A DNA stretch of 33,250 nucleotides from Alphaproteobacteria bacterium (GCA_029863585.1 JAOTVC010000015.1:1-33250); one strand, 5' to 3'; shown: positions 19,896-27,470, numbered from the stretch's first letter. Notes: generated by a model from the sequence alone, not told the origin. Translations and numbers: made by a program.

Positions 19896-19917
19896 GGACC
19901 CGGTTCCGCGCCGCGCC

Positions 19918-20136
19918 TTAGCACGTCCCCCCGCCGCATTGCACCGGCGGGCAGGGCACATCGCCGTAAGAGCAGAAGACGCAGCAATCGCCGGGCTTGG
20001 CCTTGAGCACGGCACCGCAGCCCGGGCAGTCATAGTAGTACTGGCAATAATCCGTGGGCATGGTTTCGCGCTGCCTATGGCCGCATTCCGGGCAGGTCAG
20101 GGTGGAGACCGGCGTAATCGACGCTGCGGCGTTCAT
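19918..20136 (-). CDS. GDCCVxC-type cysteine-rich small protein linked to mercury transport
   Basis: This 72-residue protein has 11 cysteines. An N-terminal pair CPEC (Cys15 and Cys18) and CPGC (Cys37 and Cys40) look like a zinc-ribbon. The C-terminal segment is GDCCVFCSYGDVPCPPVQ with the vicinal pair Cys51-Cys52 and further Cys at 55 and 62. The GDCCVxC signature defines a family usually described as a putative mercuric-ion transport or binding protein. There is no signal peptide or membrane span, so it is probably cytoplasmic. Its ATG overlaps the stop of the MerF-like gene (ATGA), meaning that the two are translated together. Binding of a soft metal through the thiols is inferred from composition and context. 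Confidence 0.82.
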   Translation of the reverse strand: MNAAASITPVSTLTCPECGHRQRETMPTDYCQYYYDCPGCGAVLKAKPGDCCVFCSYGDVPCPPVQCGGGTC

Positions 20137-20354
20137 GAACCATCCATTTGCCGGCCCCGCTGGAGGCGAAAATAGGCCAGCACCGCCAGGGTCAGAAACA
20201 GAATGAGGGCCGGCAGCAGCACGAGATCGAGCCACACCAGCCATGCCGACAGCCCGACCGCACCCAACGCCACGACCAGCAGGGGCGTGAAACAGCACAA
20301 CCCCGTCACACCGGCCGCCGCCGTCCACAGGGTGAGTTGGCGTTTTGGCGTCAT
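20133..20354 (-). CDS. merF: MerF-like mercury transporter, small two-span membrane protein
   Basis: This 73-residue protein has two membrane spans (about 9-34 and 41-62). The first carries the mercury-binding pair in GLCCFTPLLVVALGAVGLSAW (Cys20 and Cys21), very like the CCFTPVLVILLGVVGLSA of plasmid MerF. The second, LDLVLLPALILFLTLAVLAY, is also close. MerF moves Hg(II) across the inner membrane to the cytosolic reductase. Unlike plasmid MerF, which has a second Cys pair near its C-terminus, this one ends RLQRGRQMDGS with none; the overlapping downstream protein is cysteine rich. No merR, merA or merP is seen in the window. GGAG lies just before the ATG. Confidence 0.8.
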   Translation of the reverse strand: MTPKRQLTLWTAAAGVTGLCCFTPLLVVALGAVGLSAWLVWLDLVLLPALILFLTLAVLAYFRLQRGRQMDGS

Positions 20355-20432
20355 CCTTGCTCCGACTTCGAGACAAGCGCCATGCTAGGCGAAGACAAGG
20401 GCGGTTGGCCACAGACGTTTGGCCGGGGGCGC

Positions 20433-21212
20433 CTAATACCACCCCATCATGCGGCCGAAGCGCCAGAAGAAGCTCAAGCCGCCCAGGATGATCAGCCCTT
20501 CCATCAACAATGTGTGCAGGCGGACCTGGGTGCGGCGCACGATCCAGGCGGCGAACCAGCTCCCGGGTATGGTGCACAGCCCGACGATGACGGCGGCCAG
20601 CGCCAGTTCCCAGGTCAGCACATGGTAGGAGCCGAACACCGCCGCCTTGATGATGTTGACGCCGATGGCGATGGCGGCGTCGGTGGCCAGCAGCGCCTGG
20701 CTCAACAGCCCCGCGCCCATCAGCACCGGCACCACCAGCAGGCCGGTGCCGATCATGGTGGCGTTGAGAAAGCCGAACAGGCCGCCGAACGCGGCGAGGC
20801 CTGTCTTATTGAAGCGGATCTCGCGGTGTTCCAGGGCGCGTCGCAGCGGCACCGAACCGATCAGCACGCAGCCCAGGATCGCCGTGATGACGGTGACGTT
20901 CAGCTCGACATAGACGATGGCGCCGATGATCGCGGTGGGGGCCGCGCAAGCAGTGATCAGCCCCGCCGTCTTCCAATCGAGCGCCGCGCGGTAGAACCAC
21001 ACCCGGCTGGCGTTGTTGAGCAGCATGATTACGCCGATCACCGGGACCAGGGCCTTGACCCCGATGATCGGGGCCAGGAAGGCGGAGATGATCAAGCCGC
21101 CGCCGAAACCGCTCATGCCGGAAATCACGGCGGCGAACATGGCGACGGCCGCGATCATGAGGAATGTCGCGAGGCTGACGCTCTCGACCGTGAAAGGGGC
21201 GGCTTCGGCCAT
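20433..21212 (-). CDS. TauE/SafE (TSUP) family sulfite/anion exporter
   Basis: This 259-residue polytopic inner-membrane protein of the TSUP family has about eight hydrophobic segments. It shows the family's two Gly-rich repeats, ISGMSGFGGGLIISAFLAPI near the start and FGGLFGFLNATMIGTGLLVV in the middle, each before a helix and typical of the duplicated TauE/SafE fold. Members export sulfite, sulfoacetate or related anions. It begins 6 bases after the stop of the membrane-anchor gene, so it is the last gene of the molybdoenzyme operon. That position suggests transport of sulfite or sulfate linked to the enzyme; the substrate itself cannot be read from the sequence. Confidence 0.9.
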   Translation of the reverse strand: MAEAAPFTVESVSLATFLMIAAVAMFAAVISGMSGFGGGLIISAFLAPIIGVKALVPVIGVIMLLNNASRVWFYRAALDWKTAGLITACAAPTAIIGAIVYVELNVTVITAILGCVLIGSVPLRRALEHREIRFNKTGLAAFGGLFGFLNATMIGTGLLVVPVLMGAGLLSQALLATDAAIAIGVNIIKAAVFGSYHVLTWELALAAVIVGLCTIPGSWFAAWIVRRTQVRLHTLLMEGLIILGGLSFFWRFGRMMGWY

Positions 21213-21218
21213 CGGGGC

Positions 21219-22178
21219 TCACTGCCCCCTGGGTTCGTAATAGAGCGTGACCACGTGGCGCGCCTCGGCGAAGAACAGCCAGCGTTCCAGGGCCACTCCC
21301 GCGGTGCCGACGCAGGCGCTGAGAACCGCCAGCCCGGTCAGCAGGGCGGCCGGCCCGTCCGGCCAGAACATATCCAGGTCCGTCAGCACCAGGGGTACGC
21401 CGAAAGCCAGGGCCTGGGCCGTGCGGCGCAGCGGGACGGCGTGCTTGCGGGCGATGCGATAGCCCATTTCCCGCATCACGAAATTGTCCTGGCTGTGGGG
21501 CGAGAACAGGAAGCGCACCGGCACGCCTTCGCCGCCCAGCCCGGTGGCGGTCTGGCGCGTGCTGGCCCGTGGCGCATTGTCCAGCGACCTCCAATAGGCG
21601 GCCTTGACGATCCAGGCCGCGAGGACGAGCCCAATCGGTAGATGGGTGATCGCCGGGTGGGCGACATCGAACAGCCGGGCGAGGGCCGCCAGCCACAGCG
21701 ACCCGGTTGCCAGTGCCAGCACCAGGTAGCCCGGCACGGTCCAGCGGTTGGACCACGCGGAGATGGTGGGCAGGCTGGCGTAGATCATGCCGGTGCAATA
21801 GACCGTGGCCAGCGCGCCGACCGCCCCGGCCACGCCGGCCAGCGCGAAGCCGCCGCCGGTTTCCTGCCAGATCACCCAGCCCAGGGCGAACAGGCCGGTG
21901 GGCAGGTAGGTCGCCACCGCCGCCACCCCTTCCCGGGACAGCCAGGAGGATCGCCACTGGCTGAAGGCGCGCCAGGCGCGCTCGGGATGGCCCAGATGCA
22001 GGGTCGAGGCGAACAGGCCCAGCGTCACCGCGGTGAAAGCCAGCCCGAAGGCGGCCACGGCGAAGGCGCGGTCGGCGGCAATCAGGCCGGCGGCACCCAT
22101 GACCCCGAGCAGGATCAGCATGCCGTATCCCAGGCCCGAGGCGGTGGTGAAGAAAATGACGGAATAGGCCGGATGCAC
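21219..22178 (-). CDS. soeC: DmsC/NrfD-type membrane anchor of a molybdoenzyme complex (SoeC-like)
   Basis: This 319-residue integral membrane protein has about eight spans and resembles the DmsC family of quinone-reacting anchor subunits. It begins MHPAYSVIFFTTASGLGYGM, the usual opening in this family, and contains STLHLGHPERAWRAFSQWRSSWLSREG, a conserved loop also seen in DmsC and SoeC. It would hold the two catalytic subunits at the cytoplasmic face of the membrane and pass electrons to or from the quinone pool. It follows the iron-sulfur subunit gene by 10 bases and precedes the TauE/SafE gene by 6. The SoeC assignment, rather than DmsC, rests on the operon as a whole (catalytic subunit without a Tat signal, and an anion exporter). 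Confidence 0.8.
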   Translation of the reverse strand: MHPAYSVIFFTTASGLGYGMLILLGVMGAAGLIAADRAFAVAAFGLAFTAVTLGLFASTLHLGHPERAWRAFSQWRSSWLSREGVAAVATYLPTGLFALGWVIWQETGGGFALAGVAGAVGALATVYCTGMIYASLPTISAWSNRWTVPGYLVLALATGSLWLAALARLFDVAHPAITHLPIGLVLAAWIVKAAYWRSLDNAPRASTRQTATGLGGEGVPVRFLFSPHSQDNFVMREMGYRIARKHAVPLRRTAQALAFGVPLVLTDLDMFWPDGPAALLTGLAVLSACVGTAGVALERWLFFAEARHVVTLYYEPRGQ

Positions 22179-22188
22179 GGATCGGCCC

Positions 22189-22929
22189 TCAGCGCGAATA
22201 GAGGCGGTCTATGAACCCGAGGAACCCGCTCTCCGCGGTCGTCGCGTCCCCCGCCCCATCGGCTTCACCGCCGTCGGCCGCGCCCAGCGTCCGGGGCCGG
22301 GGCGGCAGGTACTTGTTGGTTGGTTTCATGCCCATCTCCGGCATCAAATCGTAGCCGCCGCGCGCCGCCGCCAGGCGCGAGACGTCGGATTCGGGATCGC
22401 CCAGGTCGCCGAAATGCCGGGCATTGGCGGGGCAGGTGGAAACGCAGGCCGGCACGCGGTCGGCCTCGGGCAGGTTGGCGTTGTAGATGCGGTCGATGCA
22501 CAGCGTGCATTTTTTCATGACGCCGGCATCAAAATCGTATTCGCGCGCGCCGTAGGGGCAGGCCCAGGAACACAGCTTGCAACCGATGCAGAGATCCTCG
22601 TCGACCAGGACGATGCCGTCGGCCTCGCGCTTGTAGGATGCCCCGGTCGGACACACGGTGACGCAGGCGGGTTCCTCGCAATGCAGGCAGGAGCGGGGGA
22701 AATGCACGGTCCGCCCCGTTGCCCCGTCGCCCACCTCGAACGCATGGACGCGGTTGAACCACACGCCGGTGGCATCGCCGCCGTAGGGATCTTCGTCGGT
22801 CATCGGAGCGGACACGCCGCCGCTGTTCCATTCCTTGCAGTTGACGGCGCAGGCATGGCAGCCGACGCAGGTGTCCAGATCGATCACCAGGCCGAGGCGC
22901 CGCCCGGTCTGCTTGGGCAGGCTGGTCAT
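22189..22929 (-). CDS. soeB: Four-cluster iron-sulfur electron-transfer subunit (SoeB-like)
   Basis: This 246-residue ferredoxin-like subunit of the DmsB/PhsB/SoeB family has four cysteine groups for four [4Fe-4S] clusters: DTCVGCHACAVNC, CLHCEEPACVTVCPTG, DLCIGCKLCSWACPYG, and CTLC paired with ACVSTCPAN. It would pass electrons between the molybdenum subunit and the membrane anchor. There is no signal peptide, so it is cytoplasmic. Its ATG overlaps the stop of the catalytic subunit gene (ATGA), and the anchor gene follows after 10 bases. The C-terminal tail (GMKPTNKYLPPRPR) is also typical of this subfamily. Confidence 0.87.
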   Translation of the reverse strand: MTSLPKQTGRRLGLVIDLDTCVGCHACAVNCKEWNSGGVSAPMTDEDPYGGDATGVWFNRVHAFEVGDGATGRTVHFPRSCLHCEEPACVTVCPTGASYKREADGIVLVDEDLCIGCKLCSWACPYGAREYDFDAGVMKKCTLCIDRIYNANLPEADRVPACVSTCPANARHFGDLGDPESDVSRLAAARGGYDLMPEMGMKPTNKYLPPRPRTLGAADGGEADGAGDATTAESGFLGFIDRLYSR

Positions 22930-25844
22930 CGCCCGGTCCTCCGGAGCGGCGCTGCCCGGGGATGGAAGCTTTCGCCGTAGCGCAGGATGTCCGGTGCGGG
23001 CCTCAATCCCGGCAGGCGGGGAAGGGGATCGAATTGGGGCGCGCTTTCCCCGGCCTCCGCCGGCGGGGCGGCCTTGCGGATGCGGACCCGGAGGTCGTAC
23101 CAGGCGGCCTGGCCGGTGACCGGATCAGCATTGGAGAAATCGCCGCCGTGCCCGCCGCCCGGCAGGGTGTCGGGGATCAGGTGGTTGAGCAGCACCGCCT
23201 GGGTCGTCTCGGGCGCATCATTGCCGAGGTTCCAGGCGCCGCGCCGCTTTGCGATGGCGTTCCAGGTCCAGATGGTGTCCCGGTTCACCCCCTCCATGCA
23301 CTGGACGCGTCCCTTGATCCGGCCGGTCGGGCTTTCCACCCAGATCCAGTCGCCGTCTTTGACGCCGTAGGCGTTGGCGGTTTGCCGATTGATGTAGAGC
23401 GCGTTGGAACCGTGGATCTGGCGCAGCCAGGCGTTGTGTCCGCCCCAGCTGTGATACATCGCCATGGGCCGCTGGGTGATGGCGTGGAACGGCCAGGCAT
23501 CGTCGGCGCCCGCGTCCCCCAGGGGGGCGTACCAGAACGGCAGGGGATCGAAATAGGTCTCAATCCGCGCTCGCCGGTCTTTGGGCGGCAGCACGGCCCC
23601 GTGGCCCTGGGCCGCCAGGCGGAATTTCTGCAGCGGCTCGCAATAGAGCTGCAGGGGAATGGGATCGGCATTGCCGGCCAGGCCGTGAGCCGCCGCCCAG
23701 TCCAGGTAGTCCTTGTTGGCGAAGCGGTAATAGCGCTGGGACGGCGCCAGCTTGTGCTGCCAGAAACAGCCGTTCTCGATATAGCGGGCGAGTTGATCCG
23801 GATTGGGCTCGCCCACCAGGTCCTTGTCTCCGTCCTCGCCCCGCCAGCCCGCTAGGGGGCCGATGCCGGGCCGGCGCAGGTGGTTGACCAGGTAATCGGC
23901 ATAGCCGCCGGGATAAACCGCTTTGCCGCGCTCGTCGGTCATGCCGGGAAGGCCCAGGCGGACGCCGAGATCCAGCAGGACGTCCTGGAAGGGCCGAACG
24001 TCGCGGTCCGGCTCCAGCACCGGACGGCGGATCGAATCGGCGGGCCCCTCGGCCGAACTGATCGGCCGGTCCAGAAGCGACATGCAGTCATGGCGTTCGA
24101 GGTAGGTGGTATCGGGCAGGATCAGGTCGGCGTAGTAAACCATTTCCGAGGCGAAGGCGTCGGAATAGATGATGTGGGGAATGCGGTAGTCGCCGCTGTC
24201 CGGATCCCGTGCCGTCAGCATGTCGATAGTTTCGCTGGTGTTCATCGACGAGTTCCAGCTCATGTTCGCCATGTACATGAACAGGGTGTCGATGGAATAG
24301 GGGTCCGCGTCATGGGCGTTGCGGATCACCATGTGCATCAGCCCGTGGGCGGCCACCGGCGCATCCCAGGAGAACCCCTTGTCGATGCGGTTGGGACGCC
24401 CCTGGGCATCGACCAGAAGATCCTCGGGCCCCTCGACGAAGCCGAGATGGGGGCCCGGCAAGGGATGCTCGCGTTTGACGTCGCCGGCGGCGCCGAACGG
24501 CTTGACCGGCGGCGGGCAGGGCTTGGGATAGGGCGCCTTGTAGAGGAAGCCGCCGGGCACGTCGATGGAGCCCAGCAGCACCTGCAGCAGGTGGATCAGG
24601 CGGCAGGTGTGAAAGCCGTTGGAATGGGCCGAAATGCCGCGCATGGCATGCATCGCCACGGGGCGCCCGGTGACCGTCTCATGGCGCCGGCCGGCCCAGT
24701 CGGTCCAGGGGATGTCCAGCGTGATTTCCTGTTCGAACGCGGCCTCGGCCAGCTCCCGGGCGATGCGCGCGATGGCATGGGCCTGGATGCCGGTTCGCGC
24801 CGCCACTTCGGCGGGCGCGTAGGTCGGGTCCAGGAAGCGGCGGGCCAGCAGTTCGAACACCGGCCGTGCCCGGCGGCCGTCGGGCAAGGTGACCGCGTCC
24901 TTGAGGGTGGGGCTGATGCCGGCGTCAAGGGCGTTGACCGCCGTGCCGCGTTCGCCGTCCCAGGCCAGCGGGTTGCCGTCCCCGTCCCGGGCGAACAGCC
25001 CATCGTCGGCGCCGCCGGGGTTTTCGATCACCAGCCAGGGCGCGTTGGTGTAGCGGGTCAGGTAGGCGAGGTCGACCTTGCCCATGCGCAAGAGTTCATG
25101 GATCAGGGCGCCGACCAGAAGGCCGTCGGTGCCGGGCCGGATCGGCAGCCATTCATCGGCAATCGCCGAATAACCGGTGCGCACCGGATTGATCGAGACG
25201 AACTTGGCGCCACGGGCCTTGAGCCTGGCGAGCCCCCCCTTGATGGGGTTCGAATCGTGATCCTCGGCGACGCCGAACATCATGAAGTAGCGGGTGTTCT
25301 CCCAGTCGGGCTCACCGAATTCCCAGAACGATCCGGCGATGGTGTAGAGACCGGCGGCCGCCATGTTGACCGAACAGAACCCGCCATGAGCGGCGTAATT
25401 GGGGGTCCCGAACTGCTGCGCCCACCAGCTGGTCAGCGACTGGCTCTGGTCGCGCCCGGTGAAAAAGGCGAGGCGGCGCGGGGCCGTCGCGCGGATCGCG
25501 CCGAGCCAGCCCGTGGCAAGGGCGAGCGCCTCGTCCCATTCGATCTCCTTGAACATCCCTTGGCCCCGCGGGCCGACGCGCCTGAGCGGCTTGGTCAGCT
25601 TGGCGGGGGACGCCTGGAGCATGATCCCGGCCGACCCCTTGGCGCACAGCACGCCCTTGTTCACCGGGTGGTCCGGGTTGCCTTCGATGTAGCGGATCTG
25701 ACCGTCCCTAAGATGCACCTTGATGCCGCAGCGGCAGGCGCATTGGTAACAGGTGGTGGTCTTGATTTCGTCGGAGACCCGGGGCGAGGTGTCGACCCGT
25801 TCCTGTTGGTTATCGGAAATCTCCGCCGTCACCGCGCCCCCCAT
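22926..25844 (-). CDS. soeA: Molybdopterin oxidoreductase catalytic subunit, probable cytoplasmic sulfite dehydrogenase (SoeA-like)
   Basis: This 972-residue DMSO-reductase-family enzyme binds bis-MGD and one [4Fe-4S] cluster through Cys32-x2-Cys35-x3-Cys39-x27-Cys67 (CYQCACRC plus KGVLCAKG), with an extra Cys37. The likely molybdenum ligand is Cys157 in HGGFCSVNMAAAG. Other marks are RYFMMFGVAEDHDSNPIKGG, LPDTTYLERHDCMSL and MYHSWGGHNAWLRQIHG near the C-terminal cofactor-binding domain. No Tat signal is present, in contrast to DmsA or PhsA, which points to a cytoplasmic enzyme such as SoeA, oxidising sulfite to sulfate. The operon order catalytic-FeS-anchor-TauE/SafE supports this. ATG 25844 is used; a GTG four codons later has a better Shine-Dalgarno (GGGGGG). 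Thiosulfate, tetrathionate or polysulfide reductases remain alternatives. Confidence 0.8.
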   Translation of the reverse strand: MGGAVTAEISDNQQERVDTSPRVSDEIKTTTCYQCACRCGIKVHLRDGQIRYIEGNPDHPVNKGVLCAKGSAGIMLQASPAKLTKPLRRVGPRGQGMFKEIEWDEALALATGWLGAIRATAPRRLAFFTGRDQSQSLTSWWAQQFGTPNYAAHGGFCSVNMAAAGLYTIAGSFWEFGEPDWENTRYFMMFGVAEDHDSNPIKGGLARLKARGAKFVSINPVRTGYSAIADEWLPIRPGTDGLLVGALIHELLRMGKVDLAYLTRYTNAPWLVIENPGGADDGLFARDGDGNPLAWDGERGTAVNALDAGISPTLKDAVTLPDGRRARPVFELLARRFLDPTYAPAEVAARTGIQAHAIARIARELAEAAFEQEITLDIPWTDWAGRRHETVTGRPVAMHAMRGISAHSNGFHTCRLIHLLQVLLGSIDVPGGFLYKAPYPKPCPPPVKPFGAAGDVKREHPLPGPHLGFVEGPEDLLVDAQGRPNRIDKGFSWDAPVAAHGLMHMVIRNAHDADPYSIDTLFMYMANMSWNSSMNTSETIDMLTARDPDSGDYRIPHIIYSDAFASEMVYYADLILPDTTYLERHDCMSLLDRPISSAEGPADSIRRPVLEPDRDVRPFQDVLLDLGVRLGLPGMTDERGKAVYPGGYADYLVNHLRRPGIGPLAGWRGEDGDKDLVGEPNPDQLARYIENGCFWQHKLAPSQRYYRFANKDYLDWAAAHGLAGNADPIPLQLYCEPLQKFRLAAQGHGAVLPPKDRRARIETYFDPLPFWYAPLGDAGADDAWPFHAITQRPMAMYHSWGGHNAWLRQIHGSNALYINRQTANAYGVKDGDWIWVESPTGRIKGRVQCMEGVNRDTIWTWNAIAKRRGAWNLGNDAPETTQAVLLNHLIPDTLPGGGHGGDFSNADPVTGQAAWYDLRVRIRKAAPPAEAGESAPQFDPLPRLPGLRPAPDILRYGESFHPRAAPLRRTGR

Positions 25845-25873
25845 TGGGTCAGTTGTTCCGTGATTGGCACCAA

Positions 25874-25902
25874 CGGTTAGTCGGCTGTGGCCGGGTTGTC
25901 AA
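25874..25902 (-). promoter_or_regulatory. Possible promoter of the soe-like operon
   Basis: On the minus strand a perfect TTGACA (25902-25897) is followed after 17 bases by TAACCG, which matches only the first two -10 bases. It would give a leader of about 23 bases before the catalytic-subunit start. The good -35 with a poor -10 is typical of promoters helped by an activator, but this is inference. Confidence 0.4.
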
Positions 25903-25944
25903 ATCGCGCGTAGGCAAAGGCGCTATTCGGCGTCCGGCGGGCGC

Positions 25945-25981
25945 AAAAAAACCGCCCTCCCGCTCCGCGCGGAAGGGCGGT
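25945..25981 (-). terminator. Intrinsic terminator of the TorF-type porin gene
   Basis: ACCGCCCT (25951-25958) pairs with AGGGCGGT (25974-25981), with a further TCCGCGCGGA palindrome in the loop. On the minus strand the stem is followed directly by seven T residues (complement of 25945-25951). It lies 33 bases after the porin stop and separates that gene from the soe-like operon. Confidence 0.88.
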
Positions 25982-26014
25982 CCAAGCCCGAAAGGTGTGG
26001 ATTTCCGCGCCGGC

Positions 26015-26776
26015 TCAGAACGACTTGGAGACCGAGGCGATGACGGTGGAGCACGAACTCCTAAAGCAGGTCAGCGGGTTCGACGACTTGGTGTCGTCGA
26101 GATCGGTGCCGACATAGGCGACCTGGAAGTTGAGGCCGATCAACGAGAACGAGACACCGACGAGGTAGTCGAAGTAATCCTCCGCTCCGAACGTGGTGTT
26201 TTCGTCGATCCATTGATAACCGCCGTGAAGGTTCACGGTGAAGTACTTGCCGACCGGAATGTCGACGCCAAGCTCGAGATAGGTGGCATCGCCGGATTCC
26301 GCGAAGTAGTCGGGGCTGTAGCTGATCTTGGTGCTGGCGCTGGCGACGCCGAAATCCTTGCTCAGGCCGGCATAGACCTCCCAGAACTCATATTGGGCCG
26401 TGCCTGGGGCATTGGATCCGGGATACCAGTAATAGATGGCGCCGACATCGAGGGTGACCTTGGACGAACCGAGCTCACCGGACCAGCCGCCGTAGATGTC
26501 GACCTCGACGGTCTCCTCGGTGCCCGCGTCGAAATCGACGCTTGAACCCCACGTGCCGACGTAGACCCCGGAATTGTGGACGAAGTCGAGCCCGCCTTGG
26601 AGGGCAGGCTTCTTATCGGATTGGGTAATGCCTCGGAAGAAATACTCGGTCACCACACCGATATTTGCACTCAGCTTGCCGTTGACATCCTTCTCCGTGA
26701 TCAGCTCCGCCGCATTGGCGCCGAAACCGAACCCGATCATCACCGTGGCAAGAGCCGTCATGATTATGCGTTTCAT
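26015..26776 (-). CDS. TorF family putative outer-membrane porin
   Basis: This 253-residue protein has a Sec signal peptide (MKRIIMTALATVMIGFGFGANAA, cut after about residue 23). A beta-barrel follows, recognised by alternating aromatic strands such as GVVTEYFFRGITQSDKKPALQGG, IYYWYPGSN and YLELGVDIPVGKYFTVNLHGGYQW, and a terminal Phe (SVSKSF), the usual C-terminal signal of outer-membrane proteins. The VTEYFFRGIT(Q/L)S motif near the N-terminus is the family signature (TIGR02001/TorF). In related bacteria the gene often lies beside glnK-amtB; these are absent here. ATG 26776 is preferred over the codons 10 further upstream because AAGGGATG precedes it and the signal peptide starts there. Expression is likely from the sigma-54 promoter at 26900-26914. 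The transported solute is unknown. Confidence 0.88.
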   Translation of the reverse strand: MKRIIMTALATVMIGFGFGANAAELITEKDVNGKLSANIGVVTEYFFRGITQSDKKPALQGGLDFVHNSGVYVGTWGSSVDFDAGTEETVEVDIYGGWSGELGSSKVTLDVGAIYYWYPGSNAPGTAQYEFWEVYAGLSKDFGVASASTKISYSPDYFAESGDATYLELGVDIPVGKYFTVNLHGGYQWIDENTTFGAEDYFDYLVGVSFSLIGLNFQVAYVGTDLDDTKSSNPLTCFRSSCSTVIASVSKSF

Positions 26777-26899
26777 AAGTAACATCCCTTCGTGTTGCAG
26801 CAGCAAACTCCTGAACTAGAACTGTGGGCCCCCGCCCGTGTTCCCGAGAACTGGGCCATGTCGCGAAATCGCCAAACAGCGGTCCCGGTCATTCGTTAC

Positions 26900-26914
26900 G
26901 CAAGGTGTGGGCCA
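26900..26914 (-). promoter_or_regulatory. Sigma-54 promoter upstream of the porin gene
   Basis: Read on the minus strand the site is TGGC-CCACACC-TTGC, with the invariant GG and GC exactly ten bases apart, as required for RpoN (consensus TGGCACG-N4-TTGC). Transcription would start near 26888, about 112 bases before the porin ATG. Sigma-54 control fits the known link of this porin family to nitrogen-regulated genes. Confidence 0.72.
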
Positions 26915-27023
26915 AACCTCTCAAACCCATGCCGGGAAAGTTTTTTCTTTTATTTATCATCAGGTTATGGGCAGACCATGATGCCCCCAAAGGACCCTGC
27001 CCAAGCCGGATCATCCGATGTTA

Positions 27024-27040
27024 AGCATTATTTTTGTGCA
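27024..27040 (-). promoter_or_regulatory. NtrC-like dyad upstream of the sigma-54 promoter
   Basis: On the minus strand TGCAC-N7-ATGCT resembles the NtrC site TGCAC-N7-GTGCA, with 8 of 10 arm bases matching. It lies about 140 bases upstream of the expected start site, which is the normal distance for an enhancer of a sigma-54 promoter. One imperfect site is modest evidence. Confidence 0.35.
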
Positions 27041-27470
27041 TTCTGCAATATCTGATCAGTTTTTGAGCGCCATTTCCGTCACACTGATGCAGAGCTGCCA
27101 CAAATCGGGCCCGGCGGTTTGTCACTAGGACGATAGGGCGCCCAGGTTAAGGCTGCGATGACGGGCGCCGTGCCCGGCCGGTTTTGCCGGCTTGAAGAAG
27201 GCCGGACCGCCGCCGCAAGCGGCCTCGGTCTTGCCCCGGTGAAGGCGATCGCGGATCTGCACGACGCGACGCCGACCTTGTCCGACAACGATCCCGGGCT
27301 CCGGGCGAACCTCCGGTTCGGCTCTTGACCGCTCAAGGAGCCGGTTCCGACTCCTTGGCCCTCGCCGGCGAATACGCTTGAGCGCGCTTCGTGCCCAGCT
27401 GGTCCATCGCGGGCGCGTCGCCGGCTTGCGGCATCGTCCGTCGCGACGGCTCGCGCAAAGGCCGAGCCGC
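27041..27470. other. Non-coding stretch around the kinase remnant
   Basis: Between the porin control region and the end of the YkgJ-type gene the only recognisable item is the histidine-kinase remnant. DNA at 27329-27470 has open frames on both strands but none gives a protein I recognise or has a plausible start. The AT-rich part at 26940-27070, including a T-rich tract near 26940, belongs to the upstream control region of the porin gene. Confidence 0.5.
27137..27328 (+). pseudogene. Broken histidine kinase: C-terminal piece of the ATPase domain
   Basis: The frame open from 27137 (first ATG 27158) to the TGA at 27326-27328 encodes GRFCRLEEGRTAAASGLGLA, then VKAIADLHDATPTLSDNDPG and LRANLRFGS. 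This is the end of a HATPase_c domain: the F box (usually RFYRLE-SRT), the G2 box GLGL, and the closing strands (typically AxLHGAxLxLSDNxPGLRVxLRF). The ATP-binding N and G1 boxes, the dimerisation/His domain and any sensor are missing; an in-frame stop at 27134 and AT-rich DNA lie upstream. About 84% of third codon positions are G or C, like the neighbouring genes, which suggests fairly recent loss. No response regulator lies next to it. It is most likely a remnant with no function. Confidence 0.68.

Noticed and set aside
19896-20033. Upstream 46-residue extension of the short-chain dehydrogenase
   Set aside because: It overlaps the cysteine-rich small gene in another frame, while the Rossmann fold starts directly at the downstream ATG.
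20148-21641. A 497-codon plus-strand frame over merF, the TauE/SafE gene and the anchor gene
   Set aside because: It crosses three genes with clear membrane-protein coding on the minus strand; its own product is Gln/His/Asp rich and unrecognisable.
23880-25880. A 666-codon open frame on the plus strand opposite the molybdoenzyme gene
   Set aside because: It shows no motif, and the opposite strand has intact cofactor-binding motifs throughout.
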